From Caecitellus pseudoparvulus (lineage: Eukaryota; Bigyra: Bicosoecida), in contig CBFFRQ010000075.1 of the NCBI GenBank assembly GCA_965644315.1, forward strand, positions 1 to 64,000: 64,000 nt of DNA, read 5' to 3'. The notes under the pieces were generated by a model. That model did not search any database and was not told the origin of the DNA. It saw only the letters and a program-made list of their open reading frames with translations. Of this stretch, positions 20,301 to 32,700 are shown piece after piece. The translations under genes and the position numbers were made by a program. Positions within the stretch are counted from its first letter, which is position 1. Every line of letters starts with the position of its first letter.

Positions 20301-21409
20301 AGGCGGAGGCCCAGCGCCTGCGCTTGGCCCTGGCCGACACGCAGCAGCAGGTGCAGCGTTTACAAGAGGCCAAGGACTCGCTGGAGGAGGAGCTCACGTC
20401 TGCCAACACCCAGACCAGCGACTTGCTGGGCACCCTCTCACAGCAGCGCGAGGAGGTGCAGAGCAGCGAGTCCAAGCAGGGCAGGCTTGAGGCGGAGCTC
20501 CAGGCGTTACGGGAGCAACTGCAGCGAGCCCAGCACCGGGCCACTGCGGCTGAGCAAGCTGATGAGCAGCACTTGGGCCAGCTGCATGCAGCGCGGGAAG
20601 CGCTGAGCCAGGCAAAGGCACAGCATGATCATCAGAGTGCAGCGGCAAGCCAGGAGGTAGCGGCCCTGAGGGACGAGTGTGCGCTGCTCAGGCGTCGCCT
20701 GCAAACGGCGTCACGCGAGCTTCAGGCGGCACAGGAGGAGCACGCGCCTTGCCCAGGCCGGTTGGAGGAACTGCGCCAGCAGCTGCGCCAGGCTGCGGCG
20801 CACTCTGCTGAGGCGCAGGGTGAGAGGGAGCAGCTGCAAGACAAGCTGCGCCTGTGCACCAATGACCTTCACGCCGCAAGGGAGGAGCTGGCAGCATCGC
20901 AGCTGCGCCTGGAACGCGTCGCGACGGAGGAAGCAGTGTACCGGCGTCGGGCTGAGGTGGCGGAGGGGGAGCTGCATGCCAGCCGAGGCCTTGTGGCAGA
21001 CGCCCGCACTGCCATGTTGCGCATGGAGGAGCAAGTGGCAGCTGCCGAGGAGAAGTGCACGATCATGCGCCTCAGTGTGCTGAAGGCTGAGAATGCCGGG
21101 GCGCAGTCGGCGTTCGCTGAGCTGGAGGAAGAGCTTGCCGCGGCGCGGGGACGCCTCGGCGAAGCCGGCTCTGGCGCACCCCGGACACCGGCAGCGCTGG
21201 CAGCTGCACGCCAGACCAGCCCTGGCTCGGCGTCCGTAATCTCGGAGACCTCCTTGTCCCCTCTCACACCCGTCACGACACCTGGACCTCTGGGTCGCAC
21301 GGTGGTCACCACGCCCATGTCCCTGAGTCGCAGCCCAATGCCGACAGAGACTAGTCCGTGGCAAGTAGGTTCGACCGAGTCTCCTCCGGTGGTAAATGTT
21401 CAGCTGTAA
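17386..21409 (+). CDS. Kinesin-7 (CENP-E-like) motor protein
   Basis: Two exons, 17386-17496 and 17570-21409 (phase 0), encode about 1,316 residues. The motor (residues ~107-440) begins QVRVAVRCRPLNEKE and has the P-loop AYGQTSSGKTHTMMG, switch I NARSSRSH and switch II LVDLAGSER, followed by YRDSKLTRLLSPSLGG. The neck (LLAKYRREITALRAALLEA) resembles plant and protist kinesin-7. The rest, about 19300-21150, is a long coiled coil for dimerisation, ending in a Ser/Thr/Pro-rich tail. Kinesin-7 motors move to microtubule plus ends and often act at kinetochores or in cytokinesis; the exact role here is inferred. An N-terminal extension of ~105 basic, Ser-rich residues precedes the motor. A CGATTTCCGCA element lies 10 bp upstream of the ATG. 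Confidence 0.9.
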
Positions 21410-21674
21410 GAGCGGCCCCGTGTGGCGCTGTTTGTTGCACGAGGCGTCGATGACCAACTGCGCCGTATCCTTTCAAGCCTCTCAGGGCGCCGGTCACGGT
21501 GCCCATGAAAGTCTCAGATTGACATGCCAGAATTAAACTCAATTCCACTGATTCTCTCATGCACCTCCTTGCTCTTTCTTGCTCTTCAGACCTGCATCCA
21601 AGCTCTGTCTGTGGGTTGGTGGGTTACGGTGCGGATTTTGGGGAGCAAGCCACGTGTCCGAGGCGTAGTGTTGG

Positions 21675-22789
21675 ATGGAGCAGTTGACCTCTGCAGCACC
21701 AGCCATTTGGAATGGATTCATAACCAGCACATGGTTCATCACACAGTGGAAGGTGCGCTTGATCGGGCGCGATAGCTCTGAACTCGGCCTGCCCAGCCCC
21801 ACACAGCAATACAACACATCCTTGCTGCCTTGCTGCCTTGCACAGGTGGCAGGGATCAGCGTCTTGGACTTTGTGTGCGCAGCCAGAGTGTGTGCCGAAA
21901 TGCGCAAGCAGACTTCCTTCCGCATGCACTGCATGTACGTGCACCTGCCGGGTACCTACGAGCCTGCTCCAGCCTTCCACTCAAGCCCCCGCGCAGGCAC
22001 TCCTTGCTGGTTGCCTGGATGACCTACTTTGGCGGCACAACAGTTGCAGCAGTGCTGCGAGGCGCGGCCCCTGGGTGGGCCCTTTCCTCTGCCTCTGGCC
22101 TGGGCCTCCTACTGGCCTGGTACTGTGTCTTCTTTTTCCCAGGGGACGCCTTCTTCAAAGTGTACAGCAGCAGTCTAGTGACGGCGCTTGTGCGGCCCCT
22201 TGAGTGCTTGAACACAGGTTATGCAGTTGGGAGCCTTGGTGTGGATACAGCGCTGCGCAGTCCGCTGGGCAAGGCGTCCACGTCAGTGCTCCTGTGCGGG
22301 ACGGTGTCTGGCTGCGGCGGCGGGTTGCTGCAAGAGATGTTCAATGTGCGCTTGGCCCCACTGCAGTCACGGCGGGAGGGCAGTGTGCAGGCGCTGCAGG
22401 GGGCCATGCGAGCCTGCCTGTTGGCTGTCACGTATTTCCTGCTGGTGGACCCACACGACCTGGTGTGGCACCGGCTCGAGCAGAGTCCACCTGTGGCTTC
22501 TCCAGCCGCAGGGGTTGCAGTGCTTGCACTGCTTAACATGTTCTTTGTGCTTGTGGCGCCATCTGCAGTCGATGCTCCGGTACAGGCGCTCGAGGCAGTG
22601 CTGCCGGGTTTCAAGGCATCTTTTGTGCCCAGTGAGCTGGGCAACAATGACAAGGCAGCAGCGGCGGAGCCAGGCGCTGGGAAACAGGAACCAGAGTCAA
22701 CAAGTGGCCAGCACCCAGAGGCAGACACTGGCGGCACTGGCAGCTCCTCCCTCCGCCGACGCAGGCGCAAGGGGTCCAAGCAGGAGTGA
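21675..22789 (+). CDS. TRIC-type (TMEM38-like) trimeric intracellular cation channel
   Basis: Exons 21675-21752, 21846-21934 and 21997-22789 give 319 residues. The third exon carries the hydrophobic helices typical of TRIC: HSLLVAWMTYFGGTTVAAVL, then LLAWYCVFFFPGDAFFKVYS, then LGVDTALR with a later FLLVDPHDLVW. The order, spacing and the short polar/basic tail (RRRRRKGSKQE) match TMEM38A/B, which supply counter-ion potassium flux across the endoplasmic reticulum. The donor at 21935 (GTACGT) was chosen because it is the only one that keeps phase into HSLLVAW. The C-terminus is acidic/Ser-rich before the basic tail. Assignment rests on the topology and the conserved FF-P-D-x-F-x-K block. Confidence 0.72.
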
Positions 22790-23039
22790 GCGTGGGAATG
22801 CAGTTCAGCAAACCGTCACAAATCTCACCCACCCAAACCCTGTACAAGGCGTGCCGGCCTAGCGACGCAGCGAAGGGCTGGGCCTGTGCAGTGCACCTCG
22901 CCTCTGCCAGTCCCCTGCTGCACACTGAGCGTGGGCTCAGGCCTGACAGGCTTCAGTCGCCTCACACACAGGCCTCAGCGGCGGCCACACTGCAGGTGCT
23001 CACCGAGCGCACAGACAGCCTCCCTGGGCGCAGTGCAGC

Positions 23040-26000
23040 ATGGCCTCCTCGCCCTCTGCGAGTGGCATTTCAGCCCTCCGTCAGGCGACCCGTGCTCACG
23101 TGCCCAGCGCCAGCTCCAGGTCTCCATTGCGGCAGGTGGATGCTGACGGAGACGGCGCCATTTCCGCACAGGAGCTGCTGGGGGCCTTTGACGCCGATGG
23201 CGATGGCTCCCTGGATGCTGGGGAGCTGAAGAAGCTCAGCATTCAGTTGAGCAATCAGGTACGTGGCAAGGCCCTGTCTTTGGCAGTTGGCTGCGTGCTT
23301 CAACTAGCACACCGCGGGTGCGGATGTTGAGGTTGCAGCGACGCAGGCCGTTCGCACCGTGACCGGGCTCTCCCTCGCTTGCTGGCACCATGTCATCTGC
23401 CCCTCGCAGCTTGTGTACAATAACCACCTTTTGGAACAGATCCAACAGCTAGAAGAGTCCCAGCTTTCTCAGCAGCGGGCAATGGCCCAGAGGCACGCAG
23501 CACTTCGCCAGGCTCTGGCTGCAGCAGAGGCAGCCCGGGCAGAAGCCCAGAAGTACAAGCTGGGCAAGGAGGCGGCCGAGGCTGCGGCTCAGCGAATCGA
23601 AGAAGAGAACGCTCAGCTGCATGGGGACCTGGGCGCTGCTCGCCGTGCCGCTGAGAATGCCGAGTCTTCAGGCACTGCACTGGCCGAGGCCGCAACAACA
23701 GCTGAGCGAACCGCTTCCGAGGCGAAGGCAGCGGTGGCTGCTGCCCAGCGCGAAGCCAAGGCAGCACGAGCTGATGCAGAGGACGCAGCGGCTGCCCATG
23801 AACAGAAGATGCGCATCCGCACTGCCGAGCGCGACCGTGCGCAAGCTGACTTGGAGGCGCTGCGGGAGAAGCAGGCGCCATTGCTGCTGGAGTGCGAGGG
23901 GCTGAAGAAAGAGCTGGCGGCTGCTAAGCAGGCAGCTGCAAGCGCCAAGGCGGCGAGGGAAAACAGCGACGGGCGCTTGAAGGAGGCCCTCGCCCGTGTG
24001 CACGCCTTGGAAGGGCTGTCGGCTGAGCGCCGCAGTCACGAACAAGCAGTGAGCCGCACAGTGGCGGAGCTGGAAGCGTCGACGAGGGCTGCCCAGGAAG
24101 AGGCGGAGCACTTGCGAGGCACCGTGGAGCAGCAGGGTACTGCCATTGATGCGCTGAAGGGCCGCATCACTGAGCTCATGGAGGAGCGCGATGCAGCTGT
24201 CTCTGCTGCACAGGAGCTGCAGGATGAGCTGCAGAGCGTTGGCGCCGACCTCCTCGCACAGGCGCGGGCGCGGTCTGCCGACCAGGAAGCGTTTGAGGCC
24301 AAGGTGCAGGCCTTGCAGGCTGAAGCTCGCGAAAGCGAGGAAGCACACCGGGAGGCTCAAGCTGACACACTAGCCAAGCTGAGTGCGGCGCAAGAGCGAC
24401 TGCGCAGTGCTCGCCACGAAGATGACGACAGACTGGAGAAGATGCAGAAGGACATGGACAATTTGCATGATGTAAGTGACGTCAACTGCCACCAACGCGG
24501 TGCTATTGCTTGCTCCACGTGCCGCGCACTGCAAGCCTATACCAACGCCTTGTGAGCGATGACGATACATTTTTGAACCGCAAAGACAGGATGTGTGCGC
24601 CGATACGTCGGGTACCTGTTCAACGCTTTTAACTGCAATCGTAGCTCGGATGTCGTGTGTGTGCCGGCGCTGTGCCGTGGCGCGTGGATTGGTGTGAGCG
24701 ATGACGATACATTTTTGAACCGCAAAGACAGGATGTGTGCGCCGATACGTCGGGTACCTGTTCAACGCTTTTAACTGCAATCGTAGCTCGGATGTCGTGT
24801 GTGTGCCGGCGCTGTGCGGTGGCGCGTGAATTGGTGTGAGCGATGACGATACATTTTTTGAACCGCAAAGACAGGATGTGTGCGCCGATACGTCGGGTAC
24901 CTGTTCAACGCTTTTAACTGCAATCGTAGCTCGGATGTCGTGTGTGTGCCGGCGCTGTGCCGTGGCGCGTGGATTGGTGTGAGCGATGACGATACATTTT
25001 TGAACCGCAAAGACAGGATGTGTGCGCCGATACGTCGGGTACCTGTTCAACGCTTTTAACTGCAATCGTAGCTCCTCCTCCTTTACAGGTCCTTGCCAAG
25101 ACCCGGCGTGAACTTGCTGGGGCAGAGACCCGCTTCGACGCTGAGCGAGAGAGTCACGACCAAGAAATCCGAGCACTGCAAGCGGACTTGCGAACGGCCC
25201 AGGGTGACCTGTCAGCTGCCAACGAAGCAAGGTCTCGTGAGGCGGCAAGGCTGAAGCGCGAAGTGGAAGATCTACGAGCAGACTTGGCAGCTCGCACCCA
25301 GCGACAGGTCGCCGTTCTGTCTGCAATGAAGGGCGCCTTCGAGGAAGTGGCAGCTGACGCCAGGCATGCACATGCCCAAGCTGCAGCTGTGAAGAGCGAA
25401 GCACAGGGTTTGACCTTGCGGGTGAATTCCGCCATGAATGAGCATGCTGAGGTTTCGTCTGGGTGGTACGATGGCGTCAAGGGCAGCCTGCTCACGTTGT
25501 TGGACACTGTGTCGGTGGCAAGGTCAGCGACAGCTGACGCTGAAGACGAGCGGGAAGCCATGGCGCTGCAATGCGAAGAACTGCGAGCGGAAATGCTGAC
25601 CCTGGAGGAAGAAGTGTCTCGCCTCCAGCACGAAGCAGAGGCGGCAAGCACCAAGCTTGCAAACGCAGAGGCAAGGCATACGACAGCCATGCAAGCTCTG
25701 AAGTCAGAGGGAACGGAGGCCAACGCTGCCATGGCAGACGCCTTGGCACGGCTGAAGCGCACTCAGTCACAGTTGGCCATCGCCAACGAGTCGAACTTGA
25801 AGCTGCAGCATGACAACAGCGCGCTTGCCTCGGATATCTCCGACCAGCGGGCGCGGAACAAGGCGAAACTGGCACACGCTGACAGCGAGAGAGCTGCCGC
25901 GGAGGAGGCTCAGCGCAGGGCCGAAGCCGACAGGAAAGAAGCTGTCCAGGAGCTGCAGGATGTGAAGCTCCAGTTGGCTGACGCACACCACGCAGTGGAG

Positions 26001-27335
26001 CAGCTCACTTCGCAGCTGCAAGCCGCCGAGGCTGCGGGTGACGAGACTGGCTACGCAGCTGGTGCGGAACTGGCTGCTTTGCGTGAGCATTGTGAGCAGC
26101 AGTCTGCGCAGTTGCAATCGTTGGAGGAGCAGTGCGCCCGGAACCAAGCCCTCATCGGGGTGCTGAAGGAAGCACGAGACGAACTCAGTGCGGACAATGA
26201 CAGCCTGCGCCGGGAAGTGGAACAGTTCTATGCAATGTCCTTGACTGGGCAGGCTGCCGTTCTCTCAGAGTCAGCTGTGCCTGAGCACGATCAACGAACG
26301 CAGGAAGTGACGTCGGCCCCTGTATTGCAAGCTGCTCCGTCTCGGAAGATGGCGCGACCCACACAAGAGCAGGCTTCTCCACCACCAGCTGTGAAGGCCT
26401 CACCACCTCCAGCTGTGAAGGCCTCACCACCTCCAGCTGTGAAGGCCTCACCTCCTGCTGCTAAGGCCTCACCACCTCCAGCTGCTAAGGCCTCACCACC
26501 TCCAGCTGTGAAGGCCTCACCACCTCCAGCTGTGAAGGCCTCACCACCTCCCGCTGCTAAGGCCTCACCACCTCCAGCTGCTAAGACCTCACCACCTCCA
26601 GCTGTGAAGGCCTCACCACCTCCAGCTGCTAAGACCTCACCACCTCCAGCTGTGAAGGCCTCACCACCTCCCGCTGCTAAGGCCTCACCACCTCCAGCTG
26701 CTAAGACCTCACCACCTCCAGCTGTGAAGGCCTCACCTCCTGCTGCTAAGGCCTCACCACCTCCCGCTGCTAAGGCCTCACCACCTCCAGCTGCTAAGAC
26801 CTCACCACCTCCCGGTGGCGGTGGGCGTGGTCCGCCCCCTGGTCGTGGGTCTGCGCCATCTCCCGCTGGGCGTGGTCCGCCTCCTGGTCGTGGGTCTGCG
26901 CCATCTCCCGCTGGGCGTGGTCCGCCCCCTGGTCGTGGGTCTGCGCCATCTCCCGCTGGGCGCGGTCCGCCCCCTGGTCGTGGGTCTGCGCCATCTCCCG
27001 CTGGGCGTGGTCCGCCTCCTGGTCGTGGGTCTGCGCCATCTCCCGCTGGGCGTGGTCCGCCCCCTGGTCGTGGGTCTGCGCCATCTCCCGCTGGGCGTGG
27101 TCCGCCCCCTGGTCGTGGGTCTGCGCCATCTCCCGCTGGGCGTGGTCCGCCCCCTGGTCGTGGGTCTGCGCCATCTCCCGCTGGGCGTGGTCCGCCCCCT
27201 GGTCGTGGGTCTGCGCCATCTCCCGCTGGGCGCGGTCCGCCTCCTGGTCGTGGGTCTGCGCCATCTCCCGCTGGGCGTGGTCCGCCTCCTGGTCGTGGAT
27301 CACCGCCAGCAAGGCCCCCCCCACCGCGAGGGTAA
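23040..27335 (+). CDS. EF-hand / coiled-coil / proline-repeat protein
   Basis: Exons 23040-23258, 23410-24471 and 25089-27335 (all phase 0) encode about 1,175 residues. The first exon holds two adjacent calcium-binding loops (DADGDGAISAQE and DADGDGSLDAGE). Exon 2 and most of exon 3 are long coiled coil. The C-terminus changes abruptly: units like SPPPAVKA / SPPPAAKA (26373-26815), then about 11 near-perfect copies of a 15-residue GRGPPPGRGSAPSPA unit (26822-27300). The second intron (24472-25088) is far larger than any neighbour and holds a 142-bp tandem repeat. Function unknown; a calcium-responsive cytoskeletal or ciliary scaffold is a guess. The stop follows GGTAAGC, a good donor, so the protein could continue in an exon I could not identify. 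Confidence 0.68.
24552..25074 (+). repeat. 142-bp tandem repeat inside an intron (about 3.7 copies)
   Basis: Units start GTGAGCGATGACGATACA at 24552, 24694, 24836 and 24979, so the period is 142 bp (143 in the third copy, which has an extra T). The last copy is cut at about 25074, just before the splice acceptor. Copies are almost identical. The array fills most of the 617-nt intron of the EF-hand/coiled-coil gene. Each unit begins with a donor-like GTGAGCG, so internal splicing is possible. Confidence 0.93.
26373..26815 (+). repeat. Proline-rich coding repeat (SPPPAxKA units)
   Basis: About 18 units of 21-24 bp encoding SPPPAVKA, SPPPAAKA, SPPPAAKT or SPPAAKA run in frame. Longer blocks of several units are themselves duplicated, for example at 26640-26700 and 26580-26640. 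Confidence 0.9.
26822..27300 (+). repeat. 45-bp coding minisatellite (GRGPPPGRGSAPSPA, ~11 copies)
   Basis: The 45-bp unit GGGCGTGGTCCGCCCCCTGG + TCGTGGGTCTGCGCCATCTC + CCGCT starts near 26823 and repeats every 45 bp to about 27300. Variation is limited to a few C/T changes (CCCCCT or CCTCCT; GCGCGG or GCGTGG). All copies keep the frame. High identity implies recent turnover, and copy number is probably polymorphic. Confidence 0.95.
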
Positions 27336-27634
27336 GCTATTGCCATGTTGTATGCATGAAGCTTGCCATGCATCATGCGCCTTTGGTTGTTCAGAGCAAA
27401 GGCTTTGGGTCTTGCTTGTGCGTTTCTCGGCTCTGTGGTGAGGCTGAATGCAATAGCTCCACCGAGCCAAAACTATGGCATGCTTGTGACCTCTTCCTCA
27501 AGGAAAGGGACCCATTCTGTCCTCGCGAAGCGCGTTTCGCTCCGAACGTTTGCTCCTCTGCAAAGGAGGTTGCAGCGCCGCTTGGGTGTTGTGCACCTGC
27601 GGAACTAAACCTTGGGCTGACACCCGCAGGTGTC

Positions 27635-29704
27635 ATGCACAAGTACCGTCTCATCAGCAGGAAAGGAGAGGGGACCTTTTCAGAAGTTTTGAAGGCCCAG
27701 AGCCTGAAGAATGGAAAGTACATGGCGATCAAGTGCATGAAGACCAAGTTTGACTGCATTGACCAGGTAAACAACCTGCGCGAGATCCAGGCATTGCGAA
27801 GGTTGTCTCCGCACGAGCACATTGTCAAGCTGCATGAGGTGCTATAGTGAGTGTCTGAATGCCAAGCTGGCCCGATTTTGCCGTCGTTCCGTCCCCACAG
27901 CACCCCTCTCTTCCGCTGCGTTGAGTGCAGCGATGCTCCAACTGGGCGGCTGGCCCTGGTGTTCGAGCTGATGGAGTGCAACATCTACGAGCTGATCAAG
28001 GGGAAGCGGCATTACCTCCAAGAATCGCGCGTGAAGGCTCTGATGTTTCAGCTCTTCAAAGGCATTGAGCATATGCACAGGTGAGGGTGCAAGCAAAAAC
28101 CGCTTCGGCCCCTGGCATGCTCCAGGCCACAATTGCGCAGGAACGGAATCTTTCACCGAGATATCAAGCCGGAAAACGTACTTGTGATGGATGATGCATT
28201 GAAGCTGGCCGACTTTGGATCCTGTCGGGGCATTTACAGCAAACAGGTGTGTTTGACCCTGCAGGCCAGCTACCTCTGAGGTCAGCTGCCCCACGCCAGC
28301 CTCTGAACTCAGCCCTACACAGAGTACATCAGCACAAGGTGGTACAGGGCGCCTGAATGCCTGTTGACGGATGGGTACTACGGCTACAAGATGGATATGT
28401 GGGGCATTGGCTGCATTCTGTTTGAGGTGATGTCCCTGTACCCGCTCTTTCCAGGGAAGAATGAATCGGATCAGATCGAGTGCATTCACAAGGTACTCGG
28501 GACGCCAGACGAGGCCCTCCTCAACAAGTTCAAGCAGTACTCAAAACACATGAAGTACTCTTTCAAGCGACGAGCAGGGTCTGGCATCCGGAAGTTGGTC
28601 CCGCACGCTTCCCGGGAATGCCTGGACCTCATGGAGCAGCTGCTGCAGTATGACCCAGAGAAAAGAATGTCCGCCAAGCATGCCTTGCGGCACCCATGGT
28701 TCGCAGAGCTTCAGGCTCGCGAAGTGCCAAGCAAGAGCCCTGCGCAGGTGCCAGTTCAGGTGAAGGCGGCCGCCAAAGCTGAGGCAGCGCACGCGGCCGT
28801 GAGCAGGTACAAGGCAGCCCTGGACTCGAAAATGACGACTGGGGCATCGCAAAGCGAAAAACTATCAGAGTCCAAGACGATGAGTCCGGAATCGGGAGCG
28901 CGAACAGCTAAACCAACCCCCTTTGCCCTCCCTGCACCGGCAGTTGGAGAGGGCAAGCCACAGAGCGTCAAGGAGGCGGCAGCTGGAGAGAAAGGCTCGC
29001 CGAGTCCTGCGCCAGACGCCAAGAAGTCAGCCATCCAGCACTCAAGCGGGAGCTACTTGGCAAAGGGGCGAAGGAAGAAGCCCCACATTTCGAAGCATCT
29101 TGGCAGCAGCGGCGGGTATGTGCTGCCCGTGGCGTCTCTTGTGCAACTGGGCAGCCCACAACCGCCAGTTCAAGTCCATGCGATGTCTGGGCCACTGCGA
29201 GCTCCAGCTGGGATGACCATCAACACTGGGTCAACGTATCAACCCCCTCCTCGAGCAAGTGACGGCCCCCTTTCCCCATTGAGGCACGGCAAGGCTCACG
29301 CCTCCAGCGCGCTTCGTGGCGGCACACATGTAGCTGCTCACACGGGCCACTACCAAGGCTCACCAGCTCCTCTGTACAGCAGTCTTCACAGTGGCACCTC
29401 CATACCCTTGCCGGGCAAAACTGGCCCCGTGCACGCAGGGGCGCAGCACTCCGCGACGCTTGCCGGGTACTCACACCACAGCTTGTCAAAAGCCGTAGCC
29501 CGCAAGAGCGCCGCGGGCACCAGCAGTCTAACGTACAGTAAGGGAGGCTGGAAGCAAAGCAGCAGCGGCAGGTCTATTCGCCCAGCGCAGTACATTACGG
29601 GAGGACCCAAGTCCAGGCGGGCCGTTGCAGCTCCTCCCAAGGGCAGGCACAAAGGCACGAACAAGCTGATGAGGTCAAAGTACCCCGTTCCAAACTTCGG
29701 TTGA
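27635..29704 (+). CDS. MOK: MOK-type (RCK family) serine/threonine kinase with long C-terminal tail
   Basis: Exons 27635-27846, 27901-28080, 28141-28246 and 28313-29704 give about 629 residues. All kinase landmarks are present: glycine loop GEGTFSEV, VAIK lysine in MAIKCMK, QVNNLREIQALRRLSPH (almost diagnostic for MOK), catalytic HRDIKPEN, DFG in LADFGSCRG, and a TEY activation motif in PYTEYISTRWYRAPE. MOK belongs with MAK and ICK; relatives control cilium length and intraflagellar transport. The tail (from about 28740) is Ser/Ala/Lys/Pro-rich and roughly 320 residues, making this protein longer than animal MOK (about 420). Its stop lies only 22 bp from the stop of the convergent exportin gene. 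Confidence 0.9.
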
Positions 29705-29726
29705 GTGCCTCCCTGAAGGAATACAA

Positions 29727-32700
29727 TCAACCCATCCTGTCTTCGTCCACAATGCCAGCTGCATAGCCTTCAGCCCGAGCACGGGCGGAGCGCTCCATGA
29801 GCTCCTTGATGCCAGGAGCGGTGCGGGCATGGGTCGCAACCCACGGCGCTTCAACAAGGTGGTCGTCTGTACTGCTGAAAGCAATTCCCCTGCGCACAGC
29901 TTCAATGGCGTCGGCATCCAACGCACTGACTGTCGTCCGAACAACTTCTTGCAACAGCTGCATGTACTGCGTCGCAGTTTCCCTCTGCTGTGACACGGCA
30001 TCCGCCCCGGGGGCCAAGGTGACTGTCGTGCACACAAGTTGTGACACGCTGGCGACGGCGGCTTGGATGGTCGAGTCTGGCAGGCAGTACAACAAGAGCA
30101 CAAGTGGGGGGGAGACGACGCTGGACACGGTGTACACCATGCTTGGAGAGCAGAGGAGAGCTGTGTACAGTAGTGTGTGCAGGAACCGCTGCCAAATTTG
30201 TGGCCGAGCTCTGGTTACAGCCTCAAACGCCGCCAGCAACTCATTTGCTTTGGCAACGCCATGGTCCGAGATGCGGTGCCGGGCCAAAAAGAGGTTGTGC
30301 AGGGTGGGGTCCACACCGAGCGGGACCTGCATGCCCGCAGAGCTGTCCCCTCGTGCTTCCAGCTGAGCAGCCTGGTCTTCGTGCAGCTTCTTTGTGTACT
30401 GTGCGCGCACGAGAGGTGTGAGCAGGTGCTTCACAATGCAGCAGGTGCTGCTGAACACGCGGGGGTCTTCACAGTGCCGCGAGCCATCGTCTTCGGCTGT
30501 CGCCTCTCGCTGCCGGCTCGCTGCATGGGTTTGCATCAGCACCAGCAGGCGCTCCAGCAAGCTGCCGACAATGACGGAGGGCATGCCCCAGATGGCAGCG
30601 CCCGCGGGCCGGTCATACCGCAGAAGCGACACCAGCACATGAGACCATGTAGGGGGAAGCTTCGCAAAGCCCTGGATCTGCTCGTTGCTCACGGCAAGGG
30701 CAGCCCGGACGACAGTGCGCCGGAGGTCATCTGGCGCGCTGTCACCCATAGCAGTGAGCAGGGACGGGTTCACAAACTGCCCACTCAGCACGCAGTCGGC
30801 GGCTGTGCACACCAAGCGCACAATTTTGATGAAGACAGATTCTTCCGTCAGCTGCCCAGCACTGGACGTGATTGCAGTCTTGGCTGCGTGCTTCAGAGTG
30901 CCTGCTAGCAGGTTCTCCACCACAGAGCTCAAGACTGTAGTGACGGTGCGATACAGGAACGCCCCCCCGCCATCATGCGGCGGGAAAGACACCCTGCTAG
31001 TGGTGTTGTTGGCCAGCGTCAAGCACAGCCGCACCAGCGGCTTCAGGACATCAAAATCTGCACGGAAGGCGGATGCCATGACCGGGAGCAGCTTCAAGTG
31101 CCGGTGGCGGAACCAAGCAAAGGCTGCAGAAAACTCATTGCCGTTGGCGGTGGCCCATACCAAGCCGCGGAGGTCACGTAGCCAGCCAATAATGGCAAAC
31201 TTGTCCGACAGGGAAATGTAGACCTTCCCGCTGGCGTCCCTGAAACTGCCCTGTGCGGCTCCTGCAAGCAGCAGCTCAGCGATGCGGTCGGGGATGCCCC
31301 CGCTGAATGCCACAGCATGGATGATGCCCATGGGGCGGGCCGGGTCGAACTGGCCGTCGGGCTCCACAGACACAGTCAAGGAGTCCGGCGCGGGAGGCGT
31401 GCACTGCGGCATGCCCTGGCCTTTCAGGCGCAGCGCGTCCTGCACCAGTGCACCCGTGGGCCTGTCTTGCTGACCGCTCCCCAAGATCACATGCAGCGCA
31501 GTGCCTACAGCCTCCAGTGGACGCACGAAGCCTAGGAACCAGTCTCGGCCCAGGCTGCGCAGGGACAGCGCGCCGGAGTGCATGAGCTTGGCGCTCAGGT
31601 GTGGCACGATGGAGGCAACGCTGCTGCGCGAGGCAGGGTTTGCAGTTGCTGGGACGGAAGGGCGGGATACCGGGCTGGAAGAGCCCACACCCTTGGTGTT
31701 CACCTTGCGCAGGGCTGCAGCGATGGCGTCCTCCTGGTCAAACTCGGAGTCCGTGGGCTGCGCCAGCGCGGTGCTGGGGCGCACCTGCCCCGTCGAAAAG
31801 TCGAACCGATGTACGCCTGCAGACTGACCAAACGGCATGCCCGTGATGGGGTTGATTGCTGCAGCAGACGAGGCACCGGCAGCTGGTGCACCATCCAGGC
31901 GCTCCTCGCTGGAGGCGCCTTGCACAGCCGAGGAGGCAATGCCCATCTGCTGGACAATCTCCGCTTGCAGTGCCTCTTCCAGTAGCCCGGCTGTGCTGGC
32001 ATCAGCGCCCTGCGCGTCAGCTTCAGCTTGCTTGGCCAGCTCGCGGTCCAGAGGCGCTGTGGCCGTGGAAAGCACCCGCGCATGGGAGAAGAGCAGGCGG
32101 GAGAGAGCCAAGAACACGTACGTGCGCCAGCGACCATACCGTGGATGGGACAGGAGCGGGAAAAGCACTGCCGGGGACTTGTTCACGAGCGTGCGCACTG
32201 TGAGGGTGCAAAGCAAGTCCGTCAGGGCAGGTGGCAGGGCAGCCATGACGTCAGACGACTGCCGGGGCACGACGTGGTCCACCATGCTGGTGAAAGTGAC
32301 GACGGTCTGGGTGACGACTTGGTCCACGCCACCACTGACGGGGCAGGCCCGCACACCAGCCTGCCCCGCCCCCTCGCCTTGCCGAAGGTTGGCCACCAGC
32401 TTCATCATCATCATGTCCACAAGTTCATGTGGATGCTTCAGCTTCATGCGCCGCAGGAAGTGAGCCAGCAGCGGCGTGACGGCCGTGTCCACATCGTCGT
32501 CCGTCTGCTCTGCCTCGCGGTGCAGCATGGGGTTGGCCACACTGGGCATGCCACCGCGCATGGCCATGACGGCCCGAGAAAAGCCTGAACGAACCTTGGA
32601 GCTCACAACGGCAGCGTAGCCCTGCTTGCGCTCCTTCACGTACACATGCCACAAGGGAGTGAAGCAGTCCAAGATAGACCCCTCCAGCCACGTGTGGCTG

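Noticed and set aside
18610-20544. 644-residue antisense frame opposite the kinesin coiled coil
   Set aside because: Ser/Ala/Cys-rich shadow of Glu/Leu/Gln codons on the other strand.
24552-25074. Direct repeats considered as a CRISPR array
   Set aside because: The unit is 142 bp and contiguous, without unique spacers, and lies in a eukaryotic intron; the 45-bp and 42-bp arrays are coding.
26291-27376. Long antisense open frame rich in Gly-Asp-Pro repeats
   Set aside because: It is the mirror of the coding minisatellites; open frames in every phase are expected from 45-bp repeats. No domain, and the sense strand continues a coiled-coil gene.
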